Assembly (NCBI RefSeq): GCF_004124315.2
Contig: NZ_CP096889.1
Span: 1,533,001 to 1,597,000, forward strand
Source of the DNA: Bacillus cabrialesii
GTDB lineage: Bacteria; Bacillota; Bacilli; Bacillales; Bacillaceae
Length of the DNA: 64,000 nucleotides
Direction: 5' to 3'
The notes under the pieces: model-generated
What the model was told of the DNA's origin: nothing
What the model saw: the letters and a program-made list of their open reading frames with translations, nothing else
The model's database searches: none
Program-made: the position numbers and the translations under genes
Shown here: positions 24,406-32,729 of the stretch, piece after piece
Position numbering within the stretch: the stretch's first letter is position 1
Layout: each line of letters begins with the position of its first letter

Positions 24406-25521
24406 ATGGCTGCAAAAACGAAAAAAGCTATCGTTGACAGTAAGAAGCAATTTGATGCCATTAAAAAGCAGTTCGAAACGTTCCAAATTTTAAATGAAAA
24501 GGGAGAAGTCGTGAATGAAGCGGCGATGCCTGATTTAACTGATGATCAATTAAAAGAGCTAATGCGCCGCATGGTATTTACGCGTGTGCTTGATCAACGC
24601 TCTATCTCATTAAACCGTCAAGGACGTCTCGGATTTTACGCTCCTACTGCGGGTCAAGAAGCTTCTCAGATTGCAACGCATTTCGCGCTTGAAAAAGAAG
24701 ACTTTGTTCTTCCTGGATACCGTGATGTGCCTCAGTTAATTTGGCACGGCCTTCCGTTATATCAAGCGTTTCTTTTCTCTCGCGGACATTTCAGAGGAAA
24801 CCAAATGCCTGATGATGTGAATGCCCTTTCTCCACAAATCATTATCGGTGCTCAATACATTCAAACTGCCGGTGTTGCGCTAGGTCTTAAAAAACGCGGT
24901 AAGAAAGCTGTCGCAATCACTTACACTGGTGACGGCGGAGCTTCACAAGGGGACTTCTACGAAGGAATTAACTTTGCCGGCGCTTATAAAGCACCTGCAA
25001 TCTTCGTAGTACAAAACAACCGCTACGCGATTTCAACTCCGGTTGAAAAACAATCTGCGGCTGAAACAATTGCACAAAAAGCTGTAGCTGCAGGTATTGT
25101 CGGCGTACAAGTAGACGGAATGGATCCGCTTGCTGTATATGCTGCAACTGCTGAAGCACGCGAGCGCGCAATCAACGGCGAAGGCCCGACATTGATTGAA
25201 ACACTTACATTCCGTTACGGTCCGCACACAATGGCCGGTGACGATCCGACTAAATATCGTACGAAAGAAATCGAAAATGAGTGGGAACAAAAAGATCCGC
25301 TTGTACGCTTCCGCGCGTTCCTTGAAAACAAAGGCTTATGGTCTGAAGAAGAAGAAGCAAAAGTAATTGAGGATGCGAAAGAAGAAATTAAGCAAGCGAT
25401 CAAAAAAGCTGATGCTGAGCCGAAGCAAAAAGTAACTGATTTAATGAAAATCATGTACGAAAAAATGCCTCACAACCTTGAGGAGCAATTTGAAATTTAT
25501 ACACAGAAGGAGTCGAAGTAA
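24406..25521 (+). CDS. pdhA: Pyruvate dehydrogenase E1 alpha
   Basis: Alpha subunit of the thiamine-diphosphate E1 heterotetramer that decarboxylates pyruvate. The 371 residues carry the ThDP motif GDGGASQGDFYEGINFAGAYKAPAIFVVQNN (GDG...NN) at about 171-205, and the phosphorylation-loop region RYGPHTMAGDDPTKYR. The N-terminal Lys-rich tail is typical of Bacillus. The start follows AGAGGTGA. It is the first gene of pdhABCD, 3 bases from pdhB. Confidence 0.98.
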   Translation: MAAKTKKAIVDSKKQFDAIKKQFETFQILNEKGEVVNEAAMPDLTDDQLKELMRRMVFTRVLDQRSISLNRQGRLGFYAPTAGQEASQIATHFALEKEDFVLPGYRDVPQLIWHGLPLYQAFLFSRGHFRGNQMPDDVNALSPQIIIGAQYIQTAGVALGLKKRGKKAVAITYTGDGGASQGDFYEGINFAGAYKAPAIFVVQNNRYAISTPVEKQSAAETIAQKAVAAGIVGVQVDGMDPLAVYAATAEARERAINGEGPTLIETLTFRYGPHTMAGDDPTKYRTKEIENEWEQKDPLVRFRAFLENKGLWSEEEEAKVIEDAKEEIKQAIKKADAEPKQKVTDLMKIMYEKMPHNLEEQFEIYTQKESK

Positions 25522-25524
25522 GCC

Positions 25525-26502
25525 ATGGCGCAAATGACAATGATTCAAGCAATCACGGATGCGTTACGCACAGAACTGAAAAATGACGAAAATGTCTTAG
25601 TTTTCGGAGAAGACGTTGGTGTTAACGGCGGCGTATTCCGTGCGACAGAAGGATTGCAAAAAGAATTCGGTGAAGACCGTGTGTTTGACACGCCACTTGC
25701 TGAATCTGGTATCGGCGGTCTTGCCCTTGGTTTAGGCTTAAACGGCTTCCGTCCGGTAATGGAAATCCAGTTCTTCGGATTTGTTTACGAAGTAATGGAT
25801 TCAGTTTCTGGCCAAATGGCTCGTATGCGCTATCGTTCTGGCGGACGCTGGACTTCACCTGTAACAATTCGTTCTCCGTTTGGCGGCGGTGTTCATACTC
25901 CTGAGCTTCACGCTGACAGCTTAGAAGGTCTTGTTGCACAACAGCCTGGTATCAAAGTTGTTATTCCATCAACTCCTTACGACGCCAAAGGACTTTTGAT
26001 TTCTGCGATCAGAGACAATGATCCTGTTGTTTTCTTAGAGCACATGAAGCTTTACCGTTCTTTCCGTCAGGAAGTTCCTGAAGAAGAATACACAATTGAG
26101 CTTGGCAAAGCTGACGTAAAACGTGAAGGTACTGACCTTTCAATCATCACTTACGGCGCAATGGTTCATGAATCATTAAAAGCTGCCGAGGAGCTTGAAA
26201 AAGACGGCATTTCTGCTGAAGTTGTCGACCTTCGCACTGTAAGCCCGCTTGATATCGATACAATCATCGCATCTGTAGAAAAAACAGGACGCGCGATTGT
26301 TGTTCAAGAGGCACAAAAACAAGCCGGTATTGCTGCAAACGTAGTAGCAGAAATTAATGACCGTGCGATCTTGAGCTTGGAAGCACCTGTACTTCGCGTG
26401 GCTGCGCCTGATACAGTATTTCCTTTCTCGCAAGCTGAGAGCGTATGGCTTCCAAACCATAAAGACGTTCTTGAAACAGCAAGAAAAGTTCTTGAATTTT
26501 AA
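25525..26502 (+). CDS. pdhB: Pyruvate dehydrogenase E1 beta
   Basis: Beta subunit of E1, 325 residues. It has the transketolase pyrimidine-binding domain (GEDVGVNGGVFRATEGL) and the C-terminal transketolase domain (EVVDLRTVSPLDIDTI). It contributes the Glu that activates ThDP and forms the E2-binding face. The start ATG follows AGGAG, 3 bases after pdhA, so the two chains are made in equal amounts. A hairpin separates it from pdhC. Confidence 0.98.
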   Translation: MAQMTMIQAITDALRTELKNDENVLVFGEDVGVNGGVFRATEGLQKEFGEDRVFDTPLAESGIGGLALGLGLNGFRPVMEIQFFGFVYEVMDSVSGQMARMRYRSGGRWTSPVTIRSPFGGGVHTPELHADSLEGLVAQQPGIKVVIPSTPYDAKGLLISAIRDNDPVVFLEHMKLYRSFRQEVPEEEYTIELGKADVKREGTDLSIITYGAMVHESLKAAEELEKDGISAEVVDLRTVSPLDIDTIIASVEKTGRAIVVQEAQKQAGIAANVVAEINDRAILSLEAPVLRVAAPDTVFPFSQAESVWLPNHKDVLETARKVLEF

Positions 26503-26518
26503 TCAAACTGCATAATCG

Positions 26519-26544
26519 AGAGGGAAGATGAACGTTTTCCCTCT
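26519..26544 (+). other. Hairpin between pdhB and pdhC
   Basis: AGAGGGAA (26519-26526) pairs perfectly with TTCCCTCT (26537-26544) across a 10-nt loop, with no U tract after it. It may stabilise the upstream mRNA end or mark a processing site that sets E1 against E2/E3 levels. TAAACT at 26575-26580, preceded by TG, could be the -10 of a secondary pdhC promoter. Confidence 0.45.
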
Positions 26545-26616
26545 ATTATATATCCGTTTTCAATGCTTACGATGTAAACTTTAAAATTGCTTAATCAAAC
26601 TAGGAGGTCGAGAACT

Positions 26617-27945
26617 GTGGCATTTGAATTTAAACTTCCAGATATCGGGGAAGGTATCCACGAAGGCGAAATCGTAAAATGGTTTGTCAAGCCTAACGAT
26701 GAGGTAGACGAAGATGATGTACTGGCTGAAGTCCAAAATGATAAAGCAGTAGTAGAAATTCCTTCACCTGTTAAAGGAAAAGTATTAGAATTAAAAGTTG
26801 AAGAGGGAACGGTTGCAACTGTTGGACAAACGATCATTACGTTTGATGCACCTGGTTACGAAGACCTTCAATTTAAAGGCAGCGATGAGTCTGACGATGC
26901 GAAAACTGAAGCTCAAGTTCAGTCAACTGCGGAAGCTGGACAGGACGTTGCGAAAGAAGAGCAAGCTCAAGAGCCTGCAAAAGCAACTGGCGCAGGACAG
27001 CAGGATCAAGCTGAGGTTGACCCGAACAAACGCGTGATCGCTATGCCTTCTGTACGTAAATATGCTCGTGAAAAAGGCATTGACATCCGTAAAGTAACTG
27101 GTTCAGGAAACAACGGACGTGTTGTAAAAGAAGATATCGACAGCTTTGTAAACGGAGGAGCGCAAGATGCTGCGCCGCAAGAAACAGCTGCACCACAAGA
27201 AACAGCTGCTAAACCGGCTGCTGCACCAGCTCCAGAGGGCGAATTCCCAGAAACACGCGAAAAAATGAGCGGTATCCGTAAAGCAATTGCGAAAGCGATG
27301 GTTAACTCTAAACACACAGCTCCTCACGTAACGTTAATGGACGAAGTGGACGTAACAAACCTTGTTGCACATCGTAAACAGTTCAAACAGGTTGCTGCTG
27401 ATCAAGGAATCAAGCTTACTTACTTGCCTTACGTTGTAAAAGCTCTTACATCTGCACTGAAAAAATTCCCTGTTTTAAACACGTCAATTGACGATAAAAC
27501 AGAAGAAGTAGTTCAAAAACATTACTTCAACATCGGTATCGCTGCTGACACTGAAAAAGGCTTGCTTGTACCGGTTGTGAAAAATGCAGATCGTAAATCT
27601 GTCTTTGAAATTTCTGATGAGATCAATGGCCTTGCAACGAAAGCGCGTGAAGGCAAGCTTGCTCCAGCTGAAATGAAAGGCGCATCTTGCACAATTACAA
27701 ACATCGGTTCTGCCGGCGGACAATGGTTCACTCCGGTTATCAACCATCCAGAAGTTGCGATTCTTGGTATCGGACGCATTGCAGAAAAAGCGATTGTTCG
27801 TGATGGCGAAATCGTAGCAGCTCCAGTCTTAGCTCTTTCTCTCAGCTTCGACCACCGTATGATCGATGGAGCAACTGCACAAAATGCATTAAATCACATC
27901 AAGCGTTTACTGAACGATCCACAATTAATTTTAATGGAGGCGTAA
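26617..27945 (+). CDS. pdhC: Dihydrolipoamide acetyltransferase (E2)
   Basis: Core of the pyruvate dehydrogenase complex, 442 residues. It has one lipoyl domain (1-80, lipoylated lysine K43 in EVQNDKAVVEIP), an Ala/Pro/Gln-rich linker, and a peripheral subunit-binding domain (about 130-170, AMPSVRKYAREKGIDIRKVTG). A second Ala/Pro linker with a repeated PQETAA follows, then the catalytic domain with DHRMIDGA near the C-terminus. The start is GTG preceded by AGGAGG. It forms 60-mers in Bacillus. Confidence 0.97.
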   Translation: MAFEFKLPDIGEGIHEGEIVKWFVKPNDEVDEDDVLAEVQNDKAVVEIPSPVKGKVLELKVEEGTVATVGQTIITFDAPGYEDLQFKGSDESDDAKTEAQVQSTAEAGQDVAKEEQAQEPAKATGAGQQDQAEVDPNKRVIAMPSVRKYAREKGIDIRKVTGSGNNGRVVKEDIDSFVNGGAQDAAPQETAAPQETAAKPAAAPAPEGEFPETREKMSGIRKAIAKAMVNSKHTAPHVTLMDEVDVTNLVAHRKQFKQVAADQGIKLTYLPYVVKALTSALKKFPVLNTSIDDKTEEVVQKHYFNIGIAADTEKGLLVPVVKNADRKSVFEISDEINGLATKAREGKLAPAEMKGASCTITNIGSAGGQWFTPVINHPEVAILGIGRIAEKAIVRDGEIVAAPVLALSLSFDHRMIDGATAQNALNHIKRLLNDPQLILMEA

Positions 27946-27949
27946 TGTT

Positions 27950-29362
27950 ATGGTAGTAGGAGATTTCCCTATTGAAACAGATACTCTTGTAATTGGTGCG
28001 GGACCTGGCGGCTATGTAGCTGCCATCCGCGCTGCACAGCTTGGACAAAAAGTAACTGTCGTTGAAAAAGCAACTCTTGGAGGCGTTTGTCTAAACGTTG
28101 GATGTATCCCTTCAAAAGCGCTGATCAATGCAGGCCACCGTTATGAGAATGCAAAGCATTCTGACGACATGGGAATCACTGCTGAGAACGTATCAGTTGA
28201 TTTCACAAAAGTTCAAGAATGGAAAGCTTCTGTTGTAAACAAGCTTACTGGCGGTGTAGCAGGTCTTCTTAAAGGCAACAAAGTGGATGTTGTAAAAGGT
28301 GAAGCTTACTTTGTAGACAGCAATTCAGTTCGTGTTATGGATGAGAACTCTGCTCAAACATACACGTTCAAAAACGCAATCATTGCAACTGGTTCTCGTC
28401 CTATCGAATTGCCAAACTTCAAATATACTGAGCGTGTCCTAAATTCAACAGGCGCTTTGGCTCTTAAAGAAATTCCTAAAAAGCTCGTTGTTATCGGCGG
28501 AGGATACATCGGAACTGAGCTTGGAACTGCGTATGCCAACTTCGGTACTGAGCTTGTTATTCTTGAAGGCGGAGATGAAATTCTTCCTGGCTTCGAAAAA
28601 CAAATGAGTTCTCTTGTTACACGCAGACTGAAGAAAAAAGGCAACGTTGAAATCCATACAAATGCGATGGCTAAAGGCGTTGAAGAAAGACCAGACGGCG
28701 TAACAGTTACATTTGAAGTAAAAGGCGAAGAAAAAACTGTTGATGCTGATTACGTACTGATTACAGTTGGACGCCGTCCAAACACTGATGAGCTTGGTCT
28801 TGAGCAAGTCGGTATCGAAATGACGGACCGCGGTGTCGTGAAAACTGACAAACAGTGCCGCACAAACGTGCCTAACATTTATGCAATCGGTGATATCATC
28901 GAAGGACCGCCGCTTGCTCACAAAGCGTCTTACGAAGGTAAAATCGCAGCAGAAGCTATCGCTGGAGAGCCTGCGGAAATCGATTACCTTGGCATTCCTG
29001 CGGTTGTCTTCTCTGAGCCTGAACTTGCATCAGTTGGTTACACTGAAGCACAGGCGAAAGAAGAAGGTCTTGACATTGTTGCTGCTAAATTCCCATTTGC
29101 AGCAAACGGACGTGCGCTTTCTCTTAACGAAACAGACGGCTTCATGAAGCTGATCACTCGTAAAGAGGACGGTCTTGTGATCGGTGCGCAAATCGCCGGC
29201 GCAAGTGCTTCTGATATGATTTCTGAATTAAGCTTAGCGATCGAAGGCGGCATGACTGCTGAAGATATCGCGATGACAATTCACGCTCACCCAACATTGG
29301 GCGAAATCACGATGGAAGCTGCTGAAGTAGCAATCGGAAGTCCGATTCACATCGTAAAATAA
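27950..29362 (+). CDS. pdhD: Dihydrolipoamide dehydrogenase (E3)
   Basis: 470-residue flavoprotein disulfide reductase that reoxidises lipoyl groups of PdhC. It has the FAD motif VIGAGPGGYVAA, redox-active disulfide GGVCLNVGCIPSK (C47, C52), NAD-binding VIGGGYIGTELG, second FAD motif YAIGDI and the catalytic His-Glu near the C-terminus (HAHPTLGE). The start ATG lies behind GGAGG that overlaps the end of pdhC. It is the last gene of pdhABCD and may also serve other 2-oxoacid complexes. Confidence 0.98.
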   Translation: MVVGDFPIETDTLVIGAGPGGYVAAIRAAQLGQKVTVVEKATLGGVCLNVGCIPSKALINAGHRYENAKHSDDMGITAENVSVDFTKVQEWKASVVNKLTGGVAGLLKGNKVDVVKGEAYFVDSNSVRVMDENSAQTYTFKNAIIATGSRPIELPNFKYTERVLNSTGALALKEIPKKLVVIGGGYIGTELGTAYANFGTELVILEGGDEILPGFEKQMSSLVTRRLKKKGNVEIHTNAMAKGVEERPDGVTVTFEVKGEEKTVDADYVLITVGRRPNTDELGLEQVGIEMTDRGVVKTDKQCRTNVPNIYAIGDIIEGPPLAHKASYEGKIAAEAIAGEPAEIDYLGIPAVVFSEPELASVGYTEAQAKEEGLDIVAAKFPFAANGRALSLNETDGFMKLITRKEDGLVIGAQIAGASASDMISELSLAIEGGMTAEDIAMTIHAHPTLGEITMEAAEVAIGSPIHIVK

Positions 29363-29372
29363 TGCTCATATC

Positions 29373-29407
29373 AAAAACAGCCCTCGCTTTAAGCGGGGCT
29401 GTTTTTT
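29373..29407. terminator. Bidirectional terminator between pdhD and slp
   Basis: AAAAACAGCCC...GGGCTGTTTTTT with inner CGCTT/AAGCG pairing lies between convergent genes. Confidence 0.92.
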
Positions 29408-29780
29408 ATTTTGGCAGCACATGCTGCAATGGTTTAATGATGTCTTCTTTCTTTTTCACACATCCCTCGATCTTCACCACGACATGGCGCTGATCCACAA
29501 CCATAAGGGTAGGAACGGTTTCGATTTCATCTTCCCAGCCTTTTTTGTTATCATAGACCTTCATTTTATCTATTTGCTCTGGATAATCTTTTTCTAAATC
29601 AAGCAGTGCATCGTAATATGGCGCTTCCTGATCAATTTGGTTCTCATCAGAAAAAAACAAGATTTGTGTATGGTGAATGTTGTCAATCCGGCTTTTTTTC
29701 ACCGGATTGATGGTGGAAAGTGTACAGCCCGATAAAGCAAATACTATTATCAGTATGGGGAATATCACGCGATATCGCAT
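29406..29780 (-). CDS. slp: Slp, small lipoprotein
   Basis: 124 residues. The N-terminal lipoprotein signal VIFPILIIVFALSGC has its Cys at about residue 19. The rest is a short thioredoxin-like-looking domain (ILFFSDENQID..., VPTLMVVDQRHVVVKIEG) but without a CxxC motif. It is named slp after the B. subtilis peptidoglycan-associated-lipoprotein-like gene at this position. The start follows GGAGA. The function is unproven. Confidence 0.85.
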   Translation of the reverse strand: MRYRVIFPILIIVFALSGCTLSTINPVKKSRIDNIHHTQILFFSDENQIDQEAPYYDALLDLEKDYPEQIDKMKVYDNKKGWEDEIETVPTLMVVDQRHVVVKIEGCVKKKEDIIKPLQHVLPK

Positions 29781-30115
29781 CTATCTTCTCCTTGTATAAA
29801 CAATAGTAAACTAGCTTTAGTTTATCACGAGAGGCGGCTTAATCTGCTTCTTGTTACCTAATTGTTATATAATTGAAACCGTTTTTAAAGTGAGATTACA
29901 TTCCATAAAAATCGTTTAAAAGATCGTCTTGGGGGTATAAAGGGTTCATCGCTGCGTCCTTCAATAAAAGTTCAAGAAAATATGAAATCTCATGATGTGT
30001 TTTGGCATATGTATCGATGAAAGCTATTGCATGAAAAAGGTATTGAATGATGGAAAATGAAAAAAACAGGTTATATATATCGATATATAAATTAAATGTG
30101 TTATACAGTTTATTG
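29781..30115. other. Intergenic region between slp and SR1
   Basis: No ORF with a ribosome site on either strand. The region is AT-rich. In B. subtilis, CcpN represses SR1 from sites near its promoter; I cannot point to these sites with confidence. A long AT-only stretch (about 30068-30113) lies directly upstream of the SR1 promoter and may act as an UP element. Confidence 0.4.
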
Positions 30116-30144
30116 TTGACATTTTAAATGTGACATATTAATAT
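30116..30144 (+). promoter_or_regulatory. SR1 promoter
   Basis: A perfect -35 TTGACA (30116-30121) and TAATAT (30139-30144) with a 17-base spacer. The predicted start near 30151 and the terminator near 30352 give an RNA of about 205 bases, the reported SR1 size. Confidence 0.75.
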
Positions 30145-30200
30145 AATAGCAACAAAAGAAATTAAGCGTTTTCAAATTTCAAAGAAATGGGGAATGAGAG

Positions 30201-30320
30201 ATGGGTACGATTGTTTGTCAAGATTGCAACGAAGCCATTCATTACTTTGAAGATGAGAAAGTGACAACATTATACGGAACATGCTGTGGACAATGTCAAT
30301 GTCCTGTTGATGAACAGTAA
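30201..30320 (+). CDS. sr1P: SR1P, GapA-binding peptide encoded by SR1
   Basis: 39 residues beginning MGTIVCQDCNEAIHYFEDEK, with Cys pairs CQDC and CCGQCQC that suggest a small metal-binding knuckle. In B. subtilis SR1P binds the glyceraldehyde-3-phosphate dehydrogenase GapA, stabilises gapA mRNA and promotes the GapA-RNase J1 interaction. ATG is preceded by GGGGAATGAGAG. It ends directly before the SR1 terminator. Its partner nuclease, rnjA, is encoded 9 kb away in this window. Confidence 0.92.
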   Translation: MGTIVCQDCNEAIHYFEDEKVTTLYGTCCGQCQCPVDEQ

Positions 30321-30354
30321 AAAAAGCATGCGGCTCAAGCCGCATGCTTTTTAT
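30319..30354 (+). terminator. SR1 terminator
   Basis: AAAAAGCATGCGGCT/AGCCGCATGCTTTTT forms a long GC-rich stem with a tiny loop. A tracts on both sides may also let it stop speA transcription from the other strand. Confidence 0.93.
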
Positions 30355-31827
30355 TTATTGAATCGCTTTTTGTTCTTTGATGACCCGGATCATGTTTAGC
30401 GTCGAGTCCTCAGGCCCTTGAACAGGGAGACCCGCGTCAAGGTTCTTGAAAATGTAGCTGATGTTTTCTTCTGTAATAATCTCACCTGGAATGAAGATTG
30501 GAATACCAGGAGGATATACCATGACAAATTCAGCGATAATTCGGCCGGATGCTTCTTTTAGTGGAATGACTTCCGTATTTGCATAGAAAGCGTCACGCGG
30601 AGTCATTGCCAATAAAGGTATTTCCGGAAGCAGAACCTCAGTTTGCTGATGTGTGACATCTTTTTCTGACATATGATGTGCAATCTCTGTTAAAGCCTCT
30701 ACAAGCCGGTCTGCATCATTTTGGCTGTCACCAGGGGTGAAAATACACAATATATTGTACAGATCAGAAAGCTCAACCTCAATATTAAAGGATTCACGAA
30801 GCCATTTTTCAACGTCATGACCTGTGAGACCAAGGTTTTTAACAGAGATAATCAATTTTGTCGGGTCATAGCTGTAAGCTGCTTTTGATCCAAGAATCTC
30901 AGAACCGACACAATACATGCCTTCAATCTGATTAAGACGGTCTCTCGTCTGGTTGGCAAGCTTCAGTGTCTCCTCAGCAAGCTGATGGCCTTCTGTCGCA
31001 AGGCGTTTTCTGGCAACATCCAGTGAGGCGAGAAGCAAGTAAGATGTTGACGTTGTTGTCAGCATGCTCAGGATGGATTGCACTCTGTCTTTAGATACAA
31101 GGCCTTCTCTCATGTTTAAAATAGAACTTTGTGTTAGTGATCCGCCCAGTTTGTGTACACTAGTCGCTGCTATGTCCGCTCCTGCCTGCATGGCTGAAAG
31201 CGGCAATTCGTCATGAAAATGTATGTGGACGCCGTGTGCCTCATCAACGAGCACCGGTACATCAAACGAATGGGCGAGTTCTACGATGCTTTTTAAGTCG
31301 GCTGCAACCCCGAAATATGTCGGGTTGATGACGAGAAGCCCTTTTGCATCTGGGTGCTCCGTAAGCGCCCGTTTAGCAGATTCAAGTGTAATGCCGTGGG
31401 AAATGCCCAATTCATTGTCAATTTCAGGATGAATAAAGATTGGGATCGCTCCGGAAAATACAATAGCTGTCATAATTGATTTGTGCACATTTCTTGGAAT
31501 AATAATTTTATCTCCGGGTCCGCAGACAGCCATCACCATTGTCATAATGGCGCCGCTTGTTCCTTGGACAGAGAAAAATGTGTGGTCCGCGCCAAATGCT
31601 TCAGCCGCCAGATCCTGTGCTTGTTTGATGATGCCTTTTGGCGCGTGCAGGTCATCTAATGGTTCAATATTGATTAAATCTATGCTTAACGCGTTTTCAC
31701 CGATAAATTGTCTAAATTCTGGGTCCATTCCTGCCCCTTTTTTATGGCCGGGAATGTGGAATTGAACAGGCTGTCTGCTTGCATGCTTTTTCAGTCCTGT
31801 GTATAAGGGTGTTTCATGTTGCGACAA
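30355..31827 (-). CDS. speA: Arginine decarboxylase SpeA
   Basis: Makes agmatine from arginine, first step of the agmatine route to polyamines. The 490-residue fold-I PLP enzyme of the Orn/Lys/Arg decarboxylase family has HIPGHKKGAG near the N-terminus, VDEAHG (194-199) and the PLP-binding lysine K226 in SVHKLGGS. Start TTG 31827 is chosen because AAAGGTGGG lies 7 bases upstream; an ATG 8 codons earlier lacks a ribosome site. It converges with SR1, which regulates arginine catabolism. Confidence 0.94.
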   Translation of the reverse strand: MSQHETPLYTGLKKHASRQPVQFHIPGHKKGAGMDPEFRQFIGENALSIDLINIEPLDDLHAPKGIIKQAQDLAAEAFGADHTFFSVQGTSGAIMTMVMAVCGPGDKIIIPRNVHKSIMTAIVFSGAIPIFIHPEIDNELGISHGITLESAKRALTEHPDAKGLLVINPTYFGVAADLKSIVELAHSFDVPVLVDEAHGVHIHFHDELPLSAMQAGADIAATSVHKLGGSLTQSSILNMREGLVSKDRVQSILSMLTTTSTSYLLLASLDVARKRLATEGHQLAEETLKLANQTRDRLNQIEGMYCVGSEILGSKAAYSYDPTKLIISVKNLGLTGHDVEKWLRESFNIEVELSDLYNILCIFTPGDSQNDADRLVEALTEIAHHMSEKDVTHQQTEVLLPEIPLLAMTPRDAFYANTEVIPLKEASGRIIAEFVMVYPPGIPIFIPGEIITEENISYIFKNLDAGLPVQGPEDSTLNMIRVIKEQKAIQ

Positions 31828-32010
31828 TTGTTTTCCCACCTTTGTAATCATACCTATGCATAATAGTGTGTATTAAAATCAGTTTCTCAACCGTTTTTTA
31901 GACGTAAAACAAATGAATTATATTATGAACTTGAAAGAATGTAAAGAACAATTTATGATCAAATGAAGATGCTTTCTCTTAGAGGAAGCAAATGATAAGG
32001 AGTGAAGAAA

Positions 32011-32277
32011 ATGGAATACCAATATCCGATGAATGAAGATTGGACAACCGAAGAAGCTGTGGATGTGATCGCATTTTTCCAGCAGGTTGAGCTTGCATAT
32101 GAAAAAGGCGCTGATCGTGAAGAACTGCTTAAAGCTTACCGCCGTTTCAAAGAAATTGTTCCGGGGAAGGCCGAGGAAAAAAAGCTATGCGGCGAGTTTG
32201 AAGAACAAAGTACATACTCGCCTTATCGCACGGTCAAACAGGCGAGAGAATCTGATCAGGCGAAGATTAAGATGTAA
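32011..32277 (+). CDS. yktA: YktA, UPF0223 family protein
   Basis: 88 residues, acidic and mainly helical, beginning MEYQYPMNEDWTTEEAVDVI. This is a conserved Firmicute family (UPF0223) with no assigned activity. The start ATG follows AAGGAGTG. Its terminator has been split by the IS3-type element: the left arm remains just downstream of the stop and the right arm is 1.3 kb away, so transcripts could now enter the IS. Confidence 0.88.
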   Translation: MEYQYPMNEDWTTEEAVDVIAFFQQVELAYEKGADREELLKAYRRFKEIVPGKAEEKKLCGEFEEQSTYSPYRTVKQARESDQAKIKM

Positions 32278-32282
32278 GAAAT

Positions 32283-32293
32283 AAGAGCCGGGA
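32283..32293. terminator. Left arm of disrupted yktA/yktB terminator
   Basis: AAGAGCCGGGA is complementary to TCCCGGCTCTT at 33588-33598. Without the IS the two arms would enclose a 5-base loop and a T6 tail. The IS occupies the loop. Confidence 0.85.
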
Positions 32294-32330
32294 AAATGGG
32301 ACTGACCCCATAAGATGAGACAAATAAAAA

Positions 32331-32383
32331 CACCTTCAAGTTTGAAAACGGATGATTGTTATCCGAAATTAGACTTGGGGGTG
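32331..32383 (+). promoter_or_regulatory. RBS-masking hairpin upstream of IS3 orfA
   Basis: CACCTTCAAGT (32331-32341) pairs with ACTTGGGGGTG (32373-32383) over 11 bases including two G-U pairs. An inner hairpin CGGAT/ATCCG lies within. The right arm is the orfA ribosome site. Transcripts entering from outside the IS would fold and hide it, a known way IS elements avoid activation by host transcription. Confidence 0.55.
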
Positions 32384-32391
32384 TTTTTTCT

Positions 32392-32724
32392 ATGGGGACA
32401 AGAGTGAGTTATCCGGTTGAAGTGAAACAGAAGGCTGTAGAAATGAGATTGGCAGGCGTACCTATGAAAGAGATCATGCAGAAATTGAATATTAAGAATA
32501 AGACACAGGTTCAGACATGGGTTAGATGGCATAAGGCTGGTGATACACATCGATTCGAACAGCCTGTTGGAAAGCAATACACTTACGGAAAAGGTCCGGA
32601 GTATTCTTCCGAATTAGAGAAACTGCAGGCAGAGAATTGTTATCTAAGACAACAGAATGAAGTGTTAAAAAAGTACAACGAATTGGAAAGGAAGTTGATA
32701 GCGAAACGTCAGTCGAACTTGTAG
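32392..32724 (+). CDS. IS3-type transposase OrfA
   Basis: 110 residues: the N-terminal helix-turn-helix (YPVEVKQKAVEMRLAGVPMKEI...TQVQTWVRWHKAG) binds the IS ends. A C-terminal leucine-zipper-like helix (SSELEKLQAENCYLRQQNEVLKK) mediates dimerisation. ATG follows GGGGGTG. Near its end the slippery heptamer A AAA AAG (32667-32673) allows a -1 shift into OrfB to make the OrfAB transposase. Confidence 0.9.
   Translation: MGTRVSYPVEVKQKAVEMRLAGVPMKEIMQKLNIKNKTQVQTWVRWHKAGDTHRFEQPVGKQYTYGKGPEYSSELEKLQAENCYLRQQNEVLKKYNELERKLIAKRQSNL
32667..32673 (+). other. Programmed -1 frameshift site (A AAA AAG)
   Basis: The heptamer is in the correct phase: orfA reads TTA AAA AAG, and slipping back one base continues in the orfB frame as AAA AAA GTA with no stop before orfB. 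This is the standard IS3-family signal. Confidence 0.85.
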
Positions 32725-32729
32725 AAGTA

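Larger units (their letters stand above)
30151..30354 (+). ncRNA. SR1: SR1 dual-function regulatory RNA
   Basis: The position between slp and speA, promoter, length of about 205 bases, the encoded 39-residue peptide and the terminator all match SR1 of B. subtilis. There the RNA base-pairs with ahrC mRNA and inhibits translation of the arginine regulator AhrC; its peptide acts separately on GapA. Transcription is repressed by CcpN under gluconeogenic conditions. The exact ends are inferred. Confidence 0.88.
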
